DNA from: Sphingobacterium prati
GTDB taxonomy: Bacteria > Bacteroidota > Bacteroidia > Sphingobacteriales > Sphingobacteriaceae
DNA length: 64,000 nucleotides
Assembly: GCF_013167215.1 (NCBI RefSeq)
Contig: NZ_JABJWY010000035.1
Span: 155,753 to 219,752, forward strand
Reading direction: 5' to 3'
The translations under genes and the position numbers were made by a program. This document shows, one piece after another, positions 1-8,690 of this stretch (within the stretch, counting starts at the first letter, position 1; every line of letters begins with the position of its first letter). Under the pieces are notes generated by a model. That model made no database searches. It was not told the DNA's origin and saw nothing but the letters and a program-made list of their open reading frames with translations.

Positions 1-64
1 GGGCTATAACACTATTTTTTTGGATGATGAAGACCCTTATTTTGGCGGTTTTCAGGTGATATAA
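1..64 (+). CDS. C-terminal end of a probable 4-hydroxyproline epimerase (proline racemase family), partial
   Basis: Only the last 20 codons are in the window, read in the frame that starts at base 2 and stops with TAA at 62-64. The tail reads LDDEDPYFGGFQVI. The pattern of an aliphatic-Asp run, then DP, then a final GF plus hydrophobic residues is what I recall at the C-terminus of proline racemase / 4-hydroxyproline epimerase proteins. The gene immediately downstream is a DadA-like dehydrogenase, the usual partner of this epimerase in bacterial hydroxyproline catabolism. The assignment rests on a short tail plus context, so it is tentative. Confidence 0.42.
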   Translation, partial: GYNTIFLDDEDPYFGGFQVI

Positions 65-91
65 AAGATTATTAAGACAATAAATAGAAAC

Positions 92-1357
92 GTGAAAGAA
101 AACAATAGAGGTACAGTTGTCGTGATAGGTGCAGGAATTGCGGGACTCGCTTCTGCCTATTACCTTGTCAAAGACGGTTGGGAAGTGAAAATTCTGGAGA
201 AAAATACATTAGACAATAATTGTTCCTATGGTAATGCAGGGATGATTGTACCAAGCCATTTTACCCCTTTGGCTGCGCCTGGTATTGTTGCTCAAGGAAT
301 AAAATGGATGTTCAATAGTAAAAGCCCATTTTATGTACGACCTTCATTAAATCCGCGATTGATCAATTGGGGACTGAAATTTCTAAATCATGCCAATCGA
401 GCACATGTCGATCAACATGCGACCGCCATACGTGACCTAAATCTCTATAGCAGCAGGCTCTATGATGAGCTTGCATCGCAAGATGGCTTTGACTTTGAGT
501 TGAGACAAAATGGCATTCTGATGATGTACAGATCGAGAGAAATGCAGCATGAAGAAATTGAACTTGCCCATCGTGCGCAGGACCTAGGATTGGATGTAGA
601 TATCTTAGAGGGAAATGCTGTTCAGGAATTAGAACCAAATCTTAAGCTGGATGTTTTGGGAGCGATATTATATCGATGTGATGGAAAGCTATATCCGCCA
701 AAGTTAATGCAACAATTGATTCAATACTTGAAAACAGCGGGAGTAATTTTTTTCGAGGAAACCGAAGTCAATAAATTTGTTACTTCAGGAAAAAGGATTA
801 AGGAGGCGATAAGCAATAAAGGGAGTTTTCAGGCGGATGCTTTTGTGTTGACAGGTGGAGCGTATTTGCCCCAGTTGACATCAAAGTTGAACTGCAATAC
901 GCCGCTGATGCCGGGAAAAGGTTATTCGTTTATGTATGAACCAAAGGAGGGGAATACATTGAATCATGCGGCGCTATTGCTTGAGGCGCGAGTTGCTGTG
1001 ACGCCTATGAATGGTCAGATCCGATTTAGTGGTACAATGGAATTGGGGCCAGCAAATGATAAGATTTATAAAAATCGTGTACAAGGCATTGTGGAATCCA
1101 TCCCCAAATATTACCCCGAACTAAAGGTCGATTATCCCCAAGATAAAATATGGTATGGCTATAGACCATGTTCACCAGATGGACTGCCTTATTTGGGAAG
1201 ATTAAAAAAATATGATAATGCTATTGTGGCTGGCGGGGGAGGAATGATGGGGTTAAGTTTGGGCCCTGCCTATGGTAAAATTGTTTGCGACCTATTGGCC
1301 GGGAGGGAAATAGCGTCAAATATTCAAGGATTTAAACCCGATCGTTTTGATCATTAA
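92..1357 (+). CDS. FAD-dependent D-amino-acid / cis-4-hydroxy-D-proline dehydrogenase (DadA-like)
   Basis: This is a 421-residue flavoprotein of the DAO/DadA family, expected to oxidise a D-amino acid to an imino acid using FAD. The N-terminus carries a dinucleotide-binding motif, GAGIAGLASAYYL (about residues 13-25), ending in an acidic residue (ILEKN). The C-terminus has the second flavin region, GYRPCSPDGLPYLG followed by a glycine-rich GGGGMMGLSLGP. The start is GTG at 92: the frame is open back to base 65 but contains no ATG, and the next internal ATG would remove the FAD motif. It lies 27 bp after the probable epimerase, which suggests an operon. Together with the peptidases downstream, this favours cis-4-hydroxy-D-proline as substrate over D-alanine. 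Substrate choice is inference; the family is clear. Confidence 0.8.
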   Translation: MKENNRGTVVVIGAGIAGLASAYYLVKDGWEVKILEKNTLDNNCSYGNAGMIVPSHFTPLAAPGIVAQGIKWMFNSKSPFYVRPSLNPRLINWGLKFLNHANRAHVDQHATAIRDLNLYSSRLYDELASQDGFDFELRQNGILMMYRSREMQHEEIELAHRAQDLGLDVDILEGNAVQELEPNLKLDVLGAILYRCDGKLYPPKLMQQLIQYLKTAGVIFFEETEVNKFVTSGKRIKEAISNKGSFQADAFVLTGGAYLPQLTSKLNCNTPLMPGKGYSFMYEPKEGNTLNHAALLLEARVAVTPMNGQIRFSGTMELGPANDKIYKNRVQGIVESIPKYYPELKVDYPQDKIWYGYRPCSPDGLPYLGRLKKYDNAIVAGGGGMMGLSLGPAYGKIVCDLLAGREIASNIQGFKPDRFDH

Positions 1358-1370
1358 CAGCCTATTTATA

Positions 1371-1410
1371 AAGGCTGTATCCAAAAAATAGTTTTTTTGG
1401 GTACAGCCTT
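1371..1410. terminator. Bidirectional intrinsic terminator between convergent genes
   Basis: A nearly perfect 18-bp stem (1371-1388 with 1393-1410, one G-U pair) has a very short loop. Runs of A and T at the inner end and AT-rich flanks surround it. It sits exactly between the end of the rightward dehydrogenase and the end of the leftward M1 peptidase, so it could serve both. Confidence 0.7.
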
Positions 1411-1463
1411 AAATTTTCATTCTTGGGTTATTTTATTAGGTTGTCTAATTCTTATAAGGAAAG

Positions 1464-3137
1464 TTATTCTGATAAAACACCTACATAATAATTGAATGTG
1501 TCTACGTCAATATTTTCTTTATTTAAACCATTTATTTTAATCGGCCGGAAATGCTGATCTAGTTCAATGAGATCTCTTTTTTGACCTTTTATACCAATAT
1601 GTATTGGCATATGGAAGCCTTTGACTTCGCTGATCCAACGTCCCATTATTCTGCCTGAAGGATCTTGTCTAATCTCCAGTATAGGAATGGAAGTGTGCTG
1701 CACATATTGTTCAAATACTTTTAAAAGATCTAAACCGGATTGTTGACTGACATAATTGACAATATCATTATAATCTACCTGCTGATGATAAAATTTGCTG
1801 TTCAAGCCTCGAAGAATGCTACGCCATTTATCATCATTGTTGATCATGGTACGTATCATATTGAGCATAACGCCGCCTTTTGGATACATGTCTCCAGATC
1901 CTTCTTTGTTTACATGATAGGGGCCTTGGATAGGGCTATCATTTTGGATCCCACTTCGAATGCCGTGGGCATAGGTCTGGCTGGCCTCTTTGCCATAGAA
2001 ATAGTCAATAAATAAACCCTCGGAATAATTGGTGAAGCTCTCATGAATCCACATATCCGCCAAATCAGCTGAAGTTATATTATTGCCAAACCATTCATGA
2101 CCAGATTCATGGACGATAATGAAATCCCATTTCTGTCCCCAGCCTGTTTCCGATGCATCCCTGCCACGATACCCATTTTGATAATGATTACCATAAGCAA
2201 TGGCACTTTGGTGTTCCATTCCAGTATGGTAAGTTTCAACGAGCTTATAACCATCTTCATAGAAAGGATATGGCCCAAACCAATGTTCGAAAGCTTCCAA
2301 TGTCTGTTTGGCATTTTTTTGTAGATGAGCCTTTTTTTCGGCTTTATCATTCTCTCGTAAAATATAATAGTCCACATCTAAAGGTCCTTTTTCACCTTTG
2401 TATTTTTCTTTAAAATGAATGTAATCTCCAATATTGATGGCGACATTATAGTTATTGATCGGATTGACAACTTTCCAATGGAATTTGGTATAACCATCTT
2501 TCATTTTTTCTGTTTTGACTAAGCGTCCGTTGGAGACATTCATGACATCGTTCGGAACAGCAACTGAAATCAACATGCTATCTACTTCATCATATTGGTG
2601 ATCTTTGTTTGGCCACCATACGCTAGCGCCCATGCCCTGGCATGCTGTAGCTACCCATGGCTTTCCATTACTGTCTTTTTTCCAGTCAAATCCACCATCC
2701 CAAGGAGCTTTTAAAGCTTCAGTAGGATGACCTTCGTAATATACTGTAAATTCATCCTGCGTTCCACGAGAGATGTTAACAGGAAAGTCGATAAAGACAG
2801 CGTTATATTCCCTTGTAAATGGCACTTCCTTCCCTTTGTAAATTATTTTATTGATCTTAAGATTTGCAAAAAGATCGAATTGCAAACGCTTAAAATCAGT
2901 AGTCGCTTTAAAGCGGAAGAGGTTAGAGCCGGATATAAACTTATTGTTTATGTCGACCTTAACGTCCAAATGATAATATTTGATGTCATAACAAGTTCGT
3001 AGTGGTGTAAGAAATCCGCGAAGTGAATCCGCTCTCGTGAATTCATTTTTTGCTTTCATCAGCTGGGCTGTGGATTGCTGGATACCTGCTGCCAAAATAC
3101 TGTAGGTGCCTAATGCATATAATAGTGTCCTTTTCAT
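1464..3137 (-). CDS. Secreted M1-family zinc metallopeptidase
   Basis: This protein of 557 residues belongs to the M1 (gluzincin) aminopeptidase family, predicted to remove N-terminal residues from peptides in the periplasm. The zinc motif is HESGH at residues 343-347, with the third ligand Glu366 in WIHESFTNYSE. The substrate-anchoring GAMEN-type motif appears as GMEHQ just upstream. A hydrophobic signal peptide covers about residues 1-25. The start is placed at ATG 3137 (MKRTLLY), since an upstream in-frame Met at 3155 would put extra residues ahead of the signal peptide. The protein is shorter than full-length M1 enzymes and lacks the large C-terminal helical domain, as in other bacterial short M1 peptidases. 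It follows the DPP IV gene by 24 bp, so the two are probably co-transcribed. Confidence 0.85.
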   Translation of the reverse strand: MKRTLLYALGTYSILAAGIQQSTAQLMKAKNEFTRADSLRGFLTPLRTCYDIKYYHLDVKVDINNKFISGSNLFRFKATTDFKRLQFDLFANLKINKIIYKGKEVPFTREYNAVFIDFPVNISRGTQDEFTVYYEGHPTEALKAPWDGGFDWKKDSNGKPWVATACQGMGASVWWPNKDHQYDEVDSMLISVAVPNDVMNVSNGRLVKTEKMKDGYTKFHWKVVNPINNYNVAINIGDYIHFKEKYKGEKGPLDVDYYILRENDKAEKKAHLQKNAKQTLEAFEHWFGPYPFYEDGYKLVETYHTGMEHQSAIAYGNHYQNGYRGRDASETGWGQKWDFIIVHESGHEWFGNNITSADLADMWIHESFTNYSEGLFIDYFYGKEASQTYAHGIRSGIQNDSPIQGPYHVNKEGSGDMYPKGGVMLNMIRTMINNDDKWRSILRGLNSKFYHQQVDYNDIVNYVSQQSGLDLLKVFEQYVQHTSIPILEIRQDPSGRIMGRWISEVKGFHMPIHIGIKGQKRDLIELDQHFRPIKINGLNKENIDVDTFNYYVGVLSE

Positions 3138-3161
3138 CTGTAAAATAATTATCAATTCAAT

Positions 3162-5336
3162 CTATTTCCCGCCTGGGGGGCAATGAAGTTTTAAATAGTT
3201 TGTAAATAAAGTTCTTAAATGTTCGTGCGTACCTTGGCCTTCACTGATAGAATGGCTGCGGTTAGGGTAGGACATCAGTTGGAACTGTACATTATTTTTG
3301 ATAAGCTCATTTATCAGCACTTCGGCATTTTGATAATGAACATTGTCATCTCCAGTTCCGTGGATATACAGTAGATTTCCTTTAATATTTTTTGCATATT
3401 TCAGTGGAGAGCCGTTTTCAAAGTCTGCAAGATTTTCTTGTGGAAGGCCCATGTAGCGTTCTTGGTATACATTGTCGTAGAGCAACTGATTTGCTACAGC
3501 TGCAATGGCGATACCCGTTTTATAGATTTGCGGATATTGCCCTAGGAGGTTAAGCGTGCTTGATCCCCCTCCGCTCCATCCCCAAACGGCCACACGTGAA
3601 TTGTCGACAAACGGCCATTTCAGTATTTCTTGTGCTCCCAGTGCTTGGTCGCGAATATTGAGCTGACCGATATTGCGATAGATGCTTTTTCGCCATAAGC
3701 TGCCTTTAGGAGCCGGCGTCCCGCGATTATCCAACGAAATATAAACATAGCCGTCCTGTGCCATATTTCCTTTATACAACGGGTTGTAACCGGCACTAAA
3801 ATTGTCTAAAACCGTTTGTGATGCTGGTTCGCCGTAGACCATGAAGACGACAGGATACTTTTTGTTTGGATCGAAATCAAGCGGTTTTATCATCCAGCCG
3901 TCTAATTCAACTCCTTCGGCGGTTTTAACGTTAAAAAACTCTTTAATACCATCACTGACTTTTCTCTCGCGTTTGAATTCAAAATCTACGAGCACTTTGT
4001 GTGTGGGCAGCTCAATCACAGCATTTTGTTTTTGTTCAGCACGATTGCTAAAGTTGAAGATTGCGACCTTACCATCTTTTGAAATATCATAATCGCACGT
4101 ACCTTCGTAAGATGTAGGTGTCAGCCTTTTTGGAACTCCGCCTTTCGTAGAGACACTATATAGATATTTTTGTGTTGCATTGGTTGGAGATGCGGTAAAA
4201 TAAATAGTTTCATTTTTCGGATCGAAAAAGTCAAGATTGATCATATCATAGTCCGCTTTCATCACCAGCTTCTCGTTGCCTGATAAATCAATCTGGTAAA
4301 TTTTGCGCCAGCCGTCCTTTTCAGATACCCAGATGAAGGCCTTTCCACCTTGAACCCAGTCCCATCCCGAAGGATCGTTGTTGTTCCATCGTGCTTTGAT
4401 ATCAATCCAGGAATCGCTTTGCTCTTGATGTATGTTTTGCGCCCTATTATTGGAGAGGGCAATAGTATAGATCTTGCTCTCATTTTGTTTTCTGTTGAGC
4501 TGCTCTAGGATGACCTGTTTGTTATCGAGACACCATTCCATGCGGGGAATATAATGTTGGTAAGGATCTCCGGGGATATTCAGCATAGTAGTCTTGGCAT
4601 TTGCAATTTCATAGATCCATATCGAACAGGCACTGGGCGACTGACCGACTTTAGGATATTCTACTGGAATAGTGTAGGAATAGAGGCTATCGGTATTGTT
4701 GACCATCAGAAAATTCCGGATATTGCGGGCATCAAGTTTCCAGTAAGCGATAGCCGAGCCGTCGGGGGACCAACGGAAGCCATCTTTACAACCAAACTCT
4801 TCTTCGTAGACCCAGTCGAAAGTGCCATTAATCATATGATCTGTACCATCTTTGGTAACAGCAGCGATGTTGCCGTTGATCAGATCTTCTACGTAAATAT
4901 TATGGTCGGCCTTGTTGACGTAAGCTACTTTGTCTGCATTTGAGTTAAATTTAGCAAACATCAGCTGTGATGTTGGAAATTTTTTTCCTAATTGCCGCAG
5001 TTGATTGGATTTCTTGTTATAAACCCAATAATCACCTCTTGTATTCTCGCGCCAAACTCTTTTACTATTGGTATAAATCAAAATAAGTTCTTTGTTTTTC
5101 GAGATGGAGAAGTTCTCAACTTTTAGCGCGGCCGTTTGGCCTTGAGGGATAAGCGATTGTTGAGAAAGGAAGATTGATCGATTCCCATTTTTCGGATTGA
5201 CTACTTCTATTCCCTTATCGGAAAACTCATAATATTGATCACCATTATCCGTCCAAAGCCGTTGAGCAAAAAGAGAAATTGGTGTATAAAAAATCAATAT
5301 AAGAATGACGATGATCGATTGTCTAATTTTTTTCAT
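3162..5336 (-). CDS. Dipeptidyl peptidase IV (S9 family prolyl oligopeptidase fold)
   Basis: A 724-residue secreted serine peptidase, expected to release Xaa-Pro (and Xaa-Ala) dipeptides from peptide N-termini. A signal peptide (about residues 1-24) is followed by an eight-bladed beta-propeller region and a C-terminal alpha/beta hydrolase domain. The nucleophile is Ser588 in GWSGGG; the Asp lies in GTGDDNVH and the His in NRSHSI. The propeller carries the DWVYEEEF motif, whose paired Glu residues bind the substrate N-terminus and separate DPP IV from prolyl oligopeptidase. It is the middle gene of a leftward set: aminopeptidase P upstream (78 bp gap), M1 peptidase downstream (24 bp gap). These enzymes together would dismantle proline-rich peptides. 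Confidence 0.88.
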   Translation of the reverse strand: MKKIRQSIIVILILIFYTPISLFAQRLWTDNGDQYYEFSDKGIEVVNPKNGNRSIFLSQQSLIPQGQTAALKVENFSISKNKELILIYTNSKRVWRENTRGDYWVYNKKSNQLRQLGKKFPTSQLMFAKFNSNADKVAYVNKADHNIYVEDLINGNIAAVTKDGTDHMINGTFDWVYEEEFGCKDGFRWSPDGSAIAYWKLDARNIRNFLMVNNTDSLYSYTIPVEYPKVGQSPSACSIWIYEIANAKTTMLNIPGDPYQHYIPRMEWCLDNKQVILEQLNRKQNESKIYTIALSNNRAQNIHQEQSDSWIDIKARWNNNDPSGWDWVQGGKAFIWVSEKDGWRKIYQIDLSGNEKLVMKADYDMINLDFFDPKNETIYFTASPTNATQKYLYSVSTKGGVPKRLTPTSYEGTCDYDISKDGKVAIFNFSNRAEQKQNAVIELPTHKVLVDFEFKRERKVSDGIKEFFNVKTAEGVELDGWMIKPLDFDPNKKYPVVFMVYGEPASQTVLDNFSAGYNPLYKGNMAQDGYVYISLDNRGTPAPKGSLWRKSIYRNIGQLNIRDQALGAQEILKWPFVDNSRVAVWGWSGGGSSTLNLLGQYPQIYKTGIAIAAVANQLLYDNVYQERYMGLPQENLADFENGSPLKYAKNIKGNLLYIHGTGDDNVHYQNAEVLINELIKNNVQFQLMSYPNRSHSISEGQGTHEHLRTLFTNYLKLHCPPGGK

Positions 5337-5414
5337 TTTTTATATTTATTATTTAGTCGAATGTAATGATTCGAGATGTAGGATTTCACATTTTAAGCTT
5401 ATCATGCTAATTAT

Positions 5415-6803
5415 TTAATCAATTGGATTGTCTTTAAGCTGATAGATTTCTTGGATTTCCCGTTCAAGGTATTTTCCGAGGCGGCGATATCCATTGTTCT
5501 CAATGAGATAATTATCCTCAATACGGATTCCTCCAAAATCAAGATGTGTTTTTAGGAAGTCATAATTGATAAAATCCCTATGTAGATTTTGTTGTTCCCA
5601 AAGTTGAGTTAATTCTGGAATAATATAAATTCCAGGTTCAACAGTTAATACATTTCCCGGCTCTAATTTTTTGCCGAGTCGAAGGGATTTGATGCCAAAG
5701 GTCTTGGTGTCCTTTGGTTCTGTTTCTGTATATCCAACATATTGTTCACCCAAATCCTCCATATCATGTACATCGAGACCTAACATATGGCCTAGTCCAC
5801 ATTGGAAGAAAAGTGCGTGCGCATGATTCATAACAGCATCCTGGGCATTACCTTTCATAAAGCCTGTCTGTATGAGTCCATCGACAAGCGCTTCGCATGC
5901 TTTTAAATGAATTTCTTTAAAGTGGATTCCGGAAGTTAACAAGCTTTCAGCTGATTTGAATGCGTGTAATACAATTTGGTATATCTCCTCTTGTAAAGAA
6001 GTAAAACGTTTTCCGACAGGAAAAGTCCGGGTAAGGTCTGATGCGTATCCCATAGAGGTTTCGACTCCTGAATCATTGAGAAGAATGTCTCCGTCATGAA
6101 GTTGATGAAACTGCATATGATTGTGTAGAATTTCTCCGCGCTTGGTCACAATAGGAGGATAGGAAAAGGACATCTCTTGATCTTGTGCAAAATGTTGCAT
6201 GGCATTGCTAATTTGATATTCATAGCGACCAGGTTTTGTCATTTGAATGGCAAGACGGTGCATATCAACAGCAACATCAACAGCCTTTTCCAACTCGATA
6301 ATTTCTTCTTCCGATTTGATGCTTCGTTGCGCAACAACCGCCTGAATTAAAGTTGTTGAAGGCTGAAGGAGGTCTACGGGAAGACCGGTCAATTTTGCAA
6401 GCAGTAATTTGTTATGCGATTGATAAGGAGGGAGATAATGGATTGTGTCTTGCGGTTTCTTATTTAGATAGTTGAAGAGTTCTTTAAATGGAAGTAACTT
6501 GCTGATACCGGAAAGATCCGATTTCTCTGATAAAGTTTGTTGTTGCCCCATCCAAACAATATCATCGATGGACATTTCGTCGCCAAACAATATCGTTTCG
6601 CCACTGTCGATATCTAATATAGCGGCCAATCGGGGACTTTTTATACCTACATAATATAAAAAACTACTGTCTTGGCGAAAAGGATATGTGTTGTGCTCAA
6701 AATTGATCGGATTTTCAATGTTCCCTAATAAAAGGATTTTTCCTGAACTGAAGTTCGATAACAGATAGTTTCGACGATTAATATAGATTTCTTTTTTGAA
6801 CAT
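5415..6803 (-). CDS. pepP: Xaa-Pro aminopeptidase (aminopeptidase P, M24B)
   Basis: A 462-residue dinuclear-metal peptidase that removes the N-terminal residue in front of proline. The N-terminal part (about residues 1-130) is the AMP_N non-catalytic domain. The pita-bread M24 domain follows, with all five metal ligands visible: the Asp pair in LLNDSGVETSMGYASDLTRT, His in CGLGHMLGLDVHDM, Glu in VEPGIYI and Glu in GIRIEDNYLI. There is no signal peptide, so it is probably cytoplasmic and acts on imported peptides, while the two downstream peptidases are exported. It is the first gene of the leftward peptidase set and has a recognisable promoter (see 6877-6884). Confidence 0.9.
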   Translation of the reverse strand: MFKKEIYINRRNYLLSNFSSGKILLLGNIENPINFEHNTYPFRQDSSFLYYVGIKSPRLAAILDIDSGETILFGDEMSIDDIVWMGQQQTLSEKSDLSGISKLLPFKELFNYLNKKPQDTIHYLPPYQSHNKLLLAKLTGLPVDLLQPSTTLIQAVVAQRSIKSEEEIIELEKAVDVAVDMHRLAIQMTKPGRYEYQISNAMQHFAQDQEMSFSYPPIVTKRGEILHNHMQFHQLHDGDILLNDSGVETSMGYASDLTRTFPVGKRFTSLQEEIYQIVLHAFKSAESLLTSGIHFKEIHLKACEALVDGLIQTGFMKGNAQDAVMNHAHALFFQCGLGHMLGLDVHDMEDLGEQYVGYTETEPKDTKTFGIKSLRLGKKLEPGNVLTVEPGIYIIPELTQLWEQQNLHRDFINYDFLKTHLDFGGIRIEDNYLIENNGYRRLGKYLEREIQEIYQLKDNPID

Positions 6804-7322
6804 AAGTTTGAAAATAAAAAAGTAATGTGTTTATCCAATGATAAAATATCAAAAGCATCTTTCATTCTTCCTGTACCAAAGATAAATTTTGATATGAATA
6901 TCTATTATTTGCCAGCTAATATCGCGAAATTTATTCTTTTGATTCATAAAGAGGTGATTTCAAGGAATCATTTATCTGATCTTTATTTTTTTTGTTGTTA
7001 CAATAGCTTGCTTCTGATAATTTATACATAAAAACAAATAACATTGGTAAAAAATAAAGTTCTGTGTTTCTGTTGGATATTAATTATCACAATTTATCAA
7101 AGTCTAATTGTATTTTAACCGAGATTTTGTGATATATTAAGTTTTTGCGGTGTGTATTAATCAAACATTGATTGAATTTTTATGAATTACTAAATATTAT
7201 CACATTATATACATATTTTGTTTTTGTTTTTCTATCTCTTATAATCGATATATTTACTTGTTTCGTAGTTGTTATATTTATGTTAACTAAACAGCAGTAC
7301 GAACATAAACTTATGAAATCCT
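6804..7322. other. Divergent intergenic region between pepP and the AraC regulator
   Basis: About 520 bp, very AT-rich, without a convincing gene. It must hold the promoters for pepP (leftward) and for the AraC-type regulator (rightward). The only clear element is the -7 motif at 6877-6884 for pepP. A 68-codon open frame at 6825-7031 lacks domain character and starts inside the pepP leader, so I do not call it a gene. Confidence 0.6.
6877..6884 (-). promoter_or_regulatory. Promoter -7 element for the pepP-DPP IV-M1 set
   Basis: On the minus strand this reads TATCTTTG, an exact match to the Bacteroidota primary sigma -7 consensus TAnnTTTG. It lies 74 bp before the pepP start codon. The -33 TTTG element is not obvious at the usual distance. 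Confidence 0.5.
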
Positions 7323-8207
7323 ATGAAAACGCTCCAATTTAATGTGCCAACTATGCAAGGCCAAAGCCTAACTGTACAAGAAGATATTTTAGAAACTTTC
7401 TATCCACATCTTCACAGACATCAAGAAGCACAACTCATGTGGATAGTAAAGGGCAGGGGAATATTGATTGTCGAAGATACTTTACATCCTTTTAAGGAAA
7501 ATGATATTTTCTTTTTGGGGGCGAATCAGCCGCATGTATTTAAGTCAGCCTCTGAGGATGGCTTTTCAAATGAGTCTCGGTCTATCTCAATTTTTTTTGA
7601 TCCGAATGGTAAACTCAAGTTACTGTTTTCCTTAGAGGAGTTTGAATCATTAAATCAATTCATTTACAATAATTCATATGGTTTTAAAATTCCCGACGAC
7701 TATCTTAAACAAATTTCAGAAAGAATTTTGCAATTAAAGTCCTCAGATCAGATGGATAAATTGATGCATTTTTTCTACCTATTAAGGTCTTTGGCACATA
7801 TATCAAGGGAGACCGAACCACTTTGTGCAGAGCGAGGTGAGATGTCATGTGATACAATACACAGCTCAAACCGTATCAATTTAATTTGTAATTATATTAA
7901 AGAAAATTATAAGCATGACATTAGTCTTGAGGATGTTGCTAGCTATGCAAACCTCACGCCACAGGCATTTTGCCGGTATTTTAAAAAACATTGTGGTGTT
8001 ACCTTTGTCGCATATTTAAATCGAATAAGAGTTAAGGAGGTTTGTAATCAGCTTAATGAGGATCATTTGGATAGCGTTTCCTTTATTGCATACAATTGTG
8101 GTTTTAACAGTATCACTAACTTTAACAGAGTATTTAAGCAGATCGTAGGCTGTAACCCGAAAGAGTATGTACAACAGTACAAGCAAACCTTATATTCTGT
8201 CATTTAA
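7323..8207 (+). CDS. AraC-family transcriptional regulator with N-terminal cupin domain
   Basis: A 294-residue regulator. The N-terminal half is a cupin-like sensing domain, with the His-rich strand PHLHRHQEAQL and the downstream NQPHVF. The C-terminal 100 residues form the double helix-turn-helix of the AraC family: DISLEDVASYANLTPQAFCR, then the second helix pair around VSFIAYNCGFNSITNFNRVF and a closing NPKEYV. It is divergent from the peptidase set and lies 483 bp upstream of a SusC gene, so it is the natural candidate regulator for either or both. AraC regulators of this form are commonly encoded next to hydroxyproline and sugar catabolic genes; the ligand here is unknown. Confidence 0.87.
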   Translation: MKTLQFNVPTMQGQSLTVQEDILETFYPHLHRHQEAQLMWIVKGRGILIVEDTLHPFKENDIFFLGANQPHVFKSASEDGFSNESRSISIFFDPNGKLKLLFSLEEFESLNQFIYNNSYGFKIPDDYLKQISERILQLKSSDQMDKLMHFFYLLRSLAHISRETEPLCAERGEMSCDTIHSSNRINLICNYIKENYKHDISLEDVASYANLTPQAFCRYFKKHCGVTFVAYLNRIRVKEVCNQLNEDHLDSVSFIAYNCGFNSITNFNRVFKQIVGCNPKEYVQQYKQTLYSVI

Positions 8208-8690
8208 AATTTATTTAGGTAGTTAGGCGATTGAGATTGCCAAAGTGACTCCTACATTATTGATCAATTTACGATATTTTACTTTGAACTGTGTTCAAAG
8301 TCCGGTATGCCGCATCAAAGTAAATTATTATAATAAGCCTTTGTTTAATGGAAGTAATTGTTATATCGTAGTTTTCCCAACCAGGATATAAGAGAATACT
8401 CTGTTTGTGAGGCAAAGTAAATTCCTTTGCGAGATTATGAAAACCCATTAGTTAGGGCGATGTTTTTTTGTTAAAAAGCGATCTTTCCAAATTGAATATT
8501 AGTGATTTTGTTTTACACGATGTCCCGTTAAAAATTCATAAGACGGGGGTTGCCTTGTTCGTATTATTTAACATTTCAGGTTAAGAATTGGGCAATAGTA
8601 GTGAATATTCGGTAAACAATAGAAGCAGGATACTTATAACTTAGTTATTGTAAAAAAGCACTATAAACTAACACATCTGAAACTAAACTT
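8208..8690. other. Leader/intergenic region upstream of the first SusC gene
   Basis: About 480 bp without a gene. It contains a 9-bp inverted repeat at 8281-8301, which may be an operator, and otherwise AT-rich sequence. No exact TAnnTTTG element was found close to the SusC start, so this promoter may need an activator or use a different sigma factor. Confidence 0.5.
8281..8301. repeat. Perfect 9-bp inverted repeat, candidate operator
   Basis: ACTTTGAAC and GTTCAAAGT are separated by TGT, giving a 21-bp dyad 75 bp after the AraC-type gene and about 390 bp before the SusC start. No T-run follows, so it is not a normal terminator. It could be a binding site for the adjacent regulator or another dimeric factor. 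Confidence 0.4.

Noticed and set aside
1740..3002. Several plus-strand frames of 75-91 codons over the M1 peptidase gene, and similar frames opposite other large genes
   Set aside because: They are antisense or out-of-frame shadows of well-supported genes, with no motif of their own.
6825..7031. 68-codon open frame in the pepP/AraC spacer
   Set aside because: No domain character, overlaps the pepP promoter and leader, and its AT-rich composition makes such frames likely by chance.
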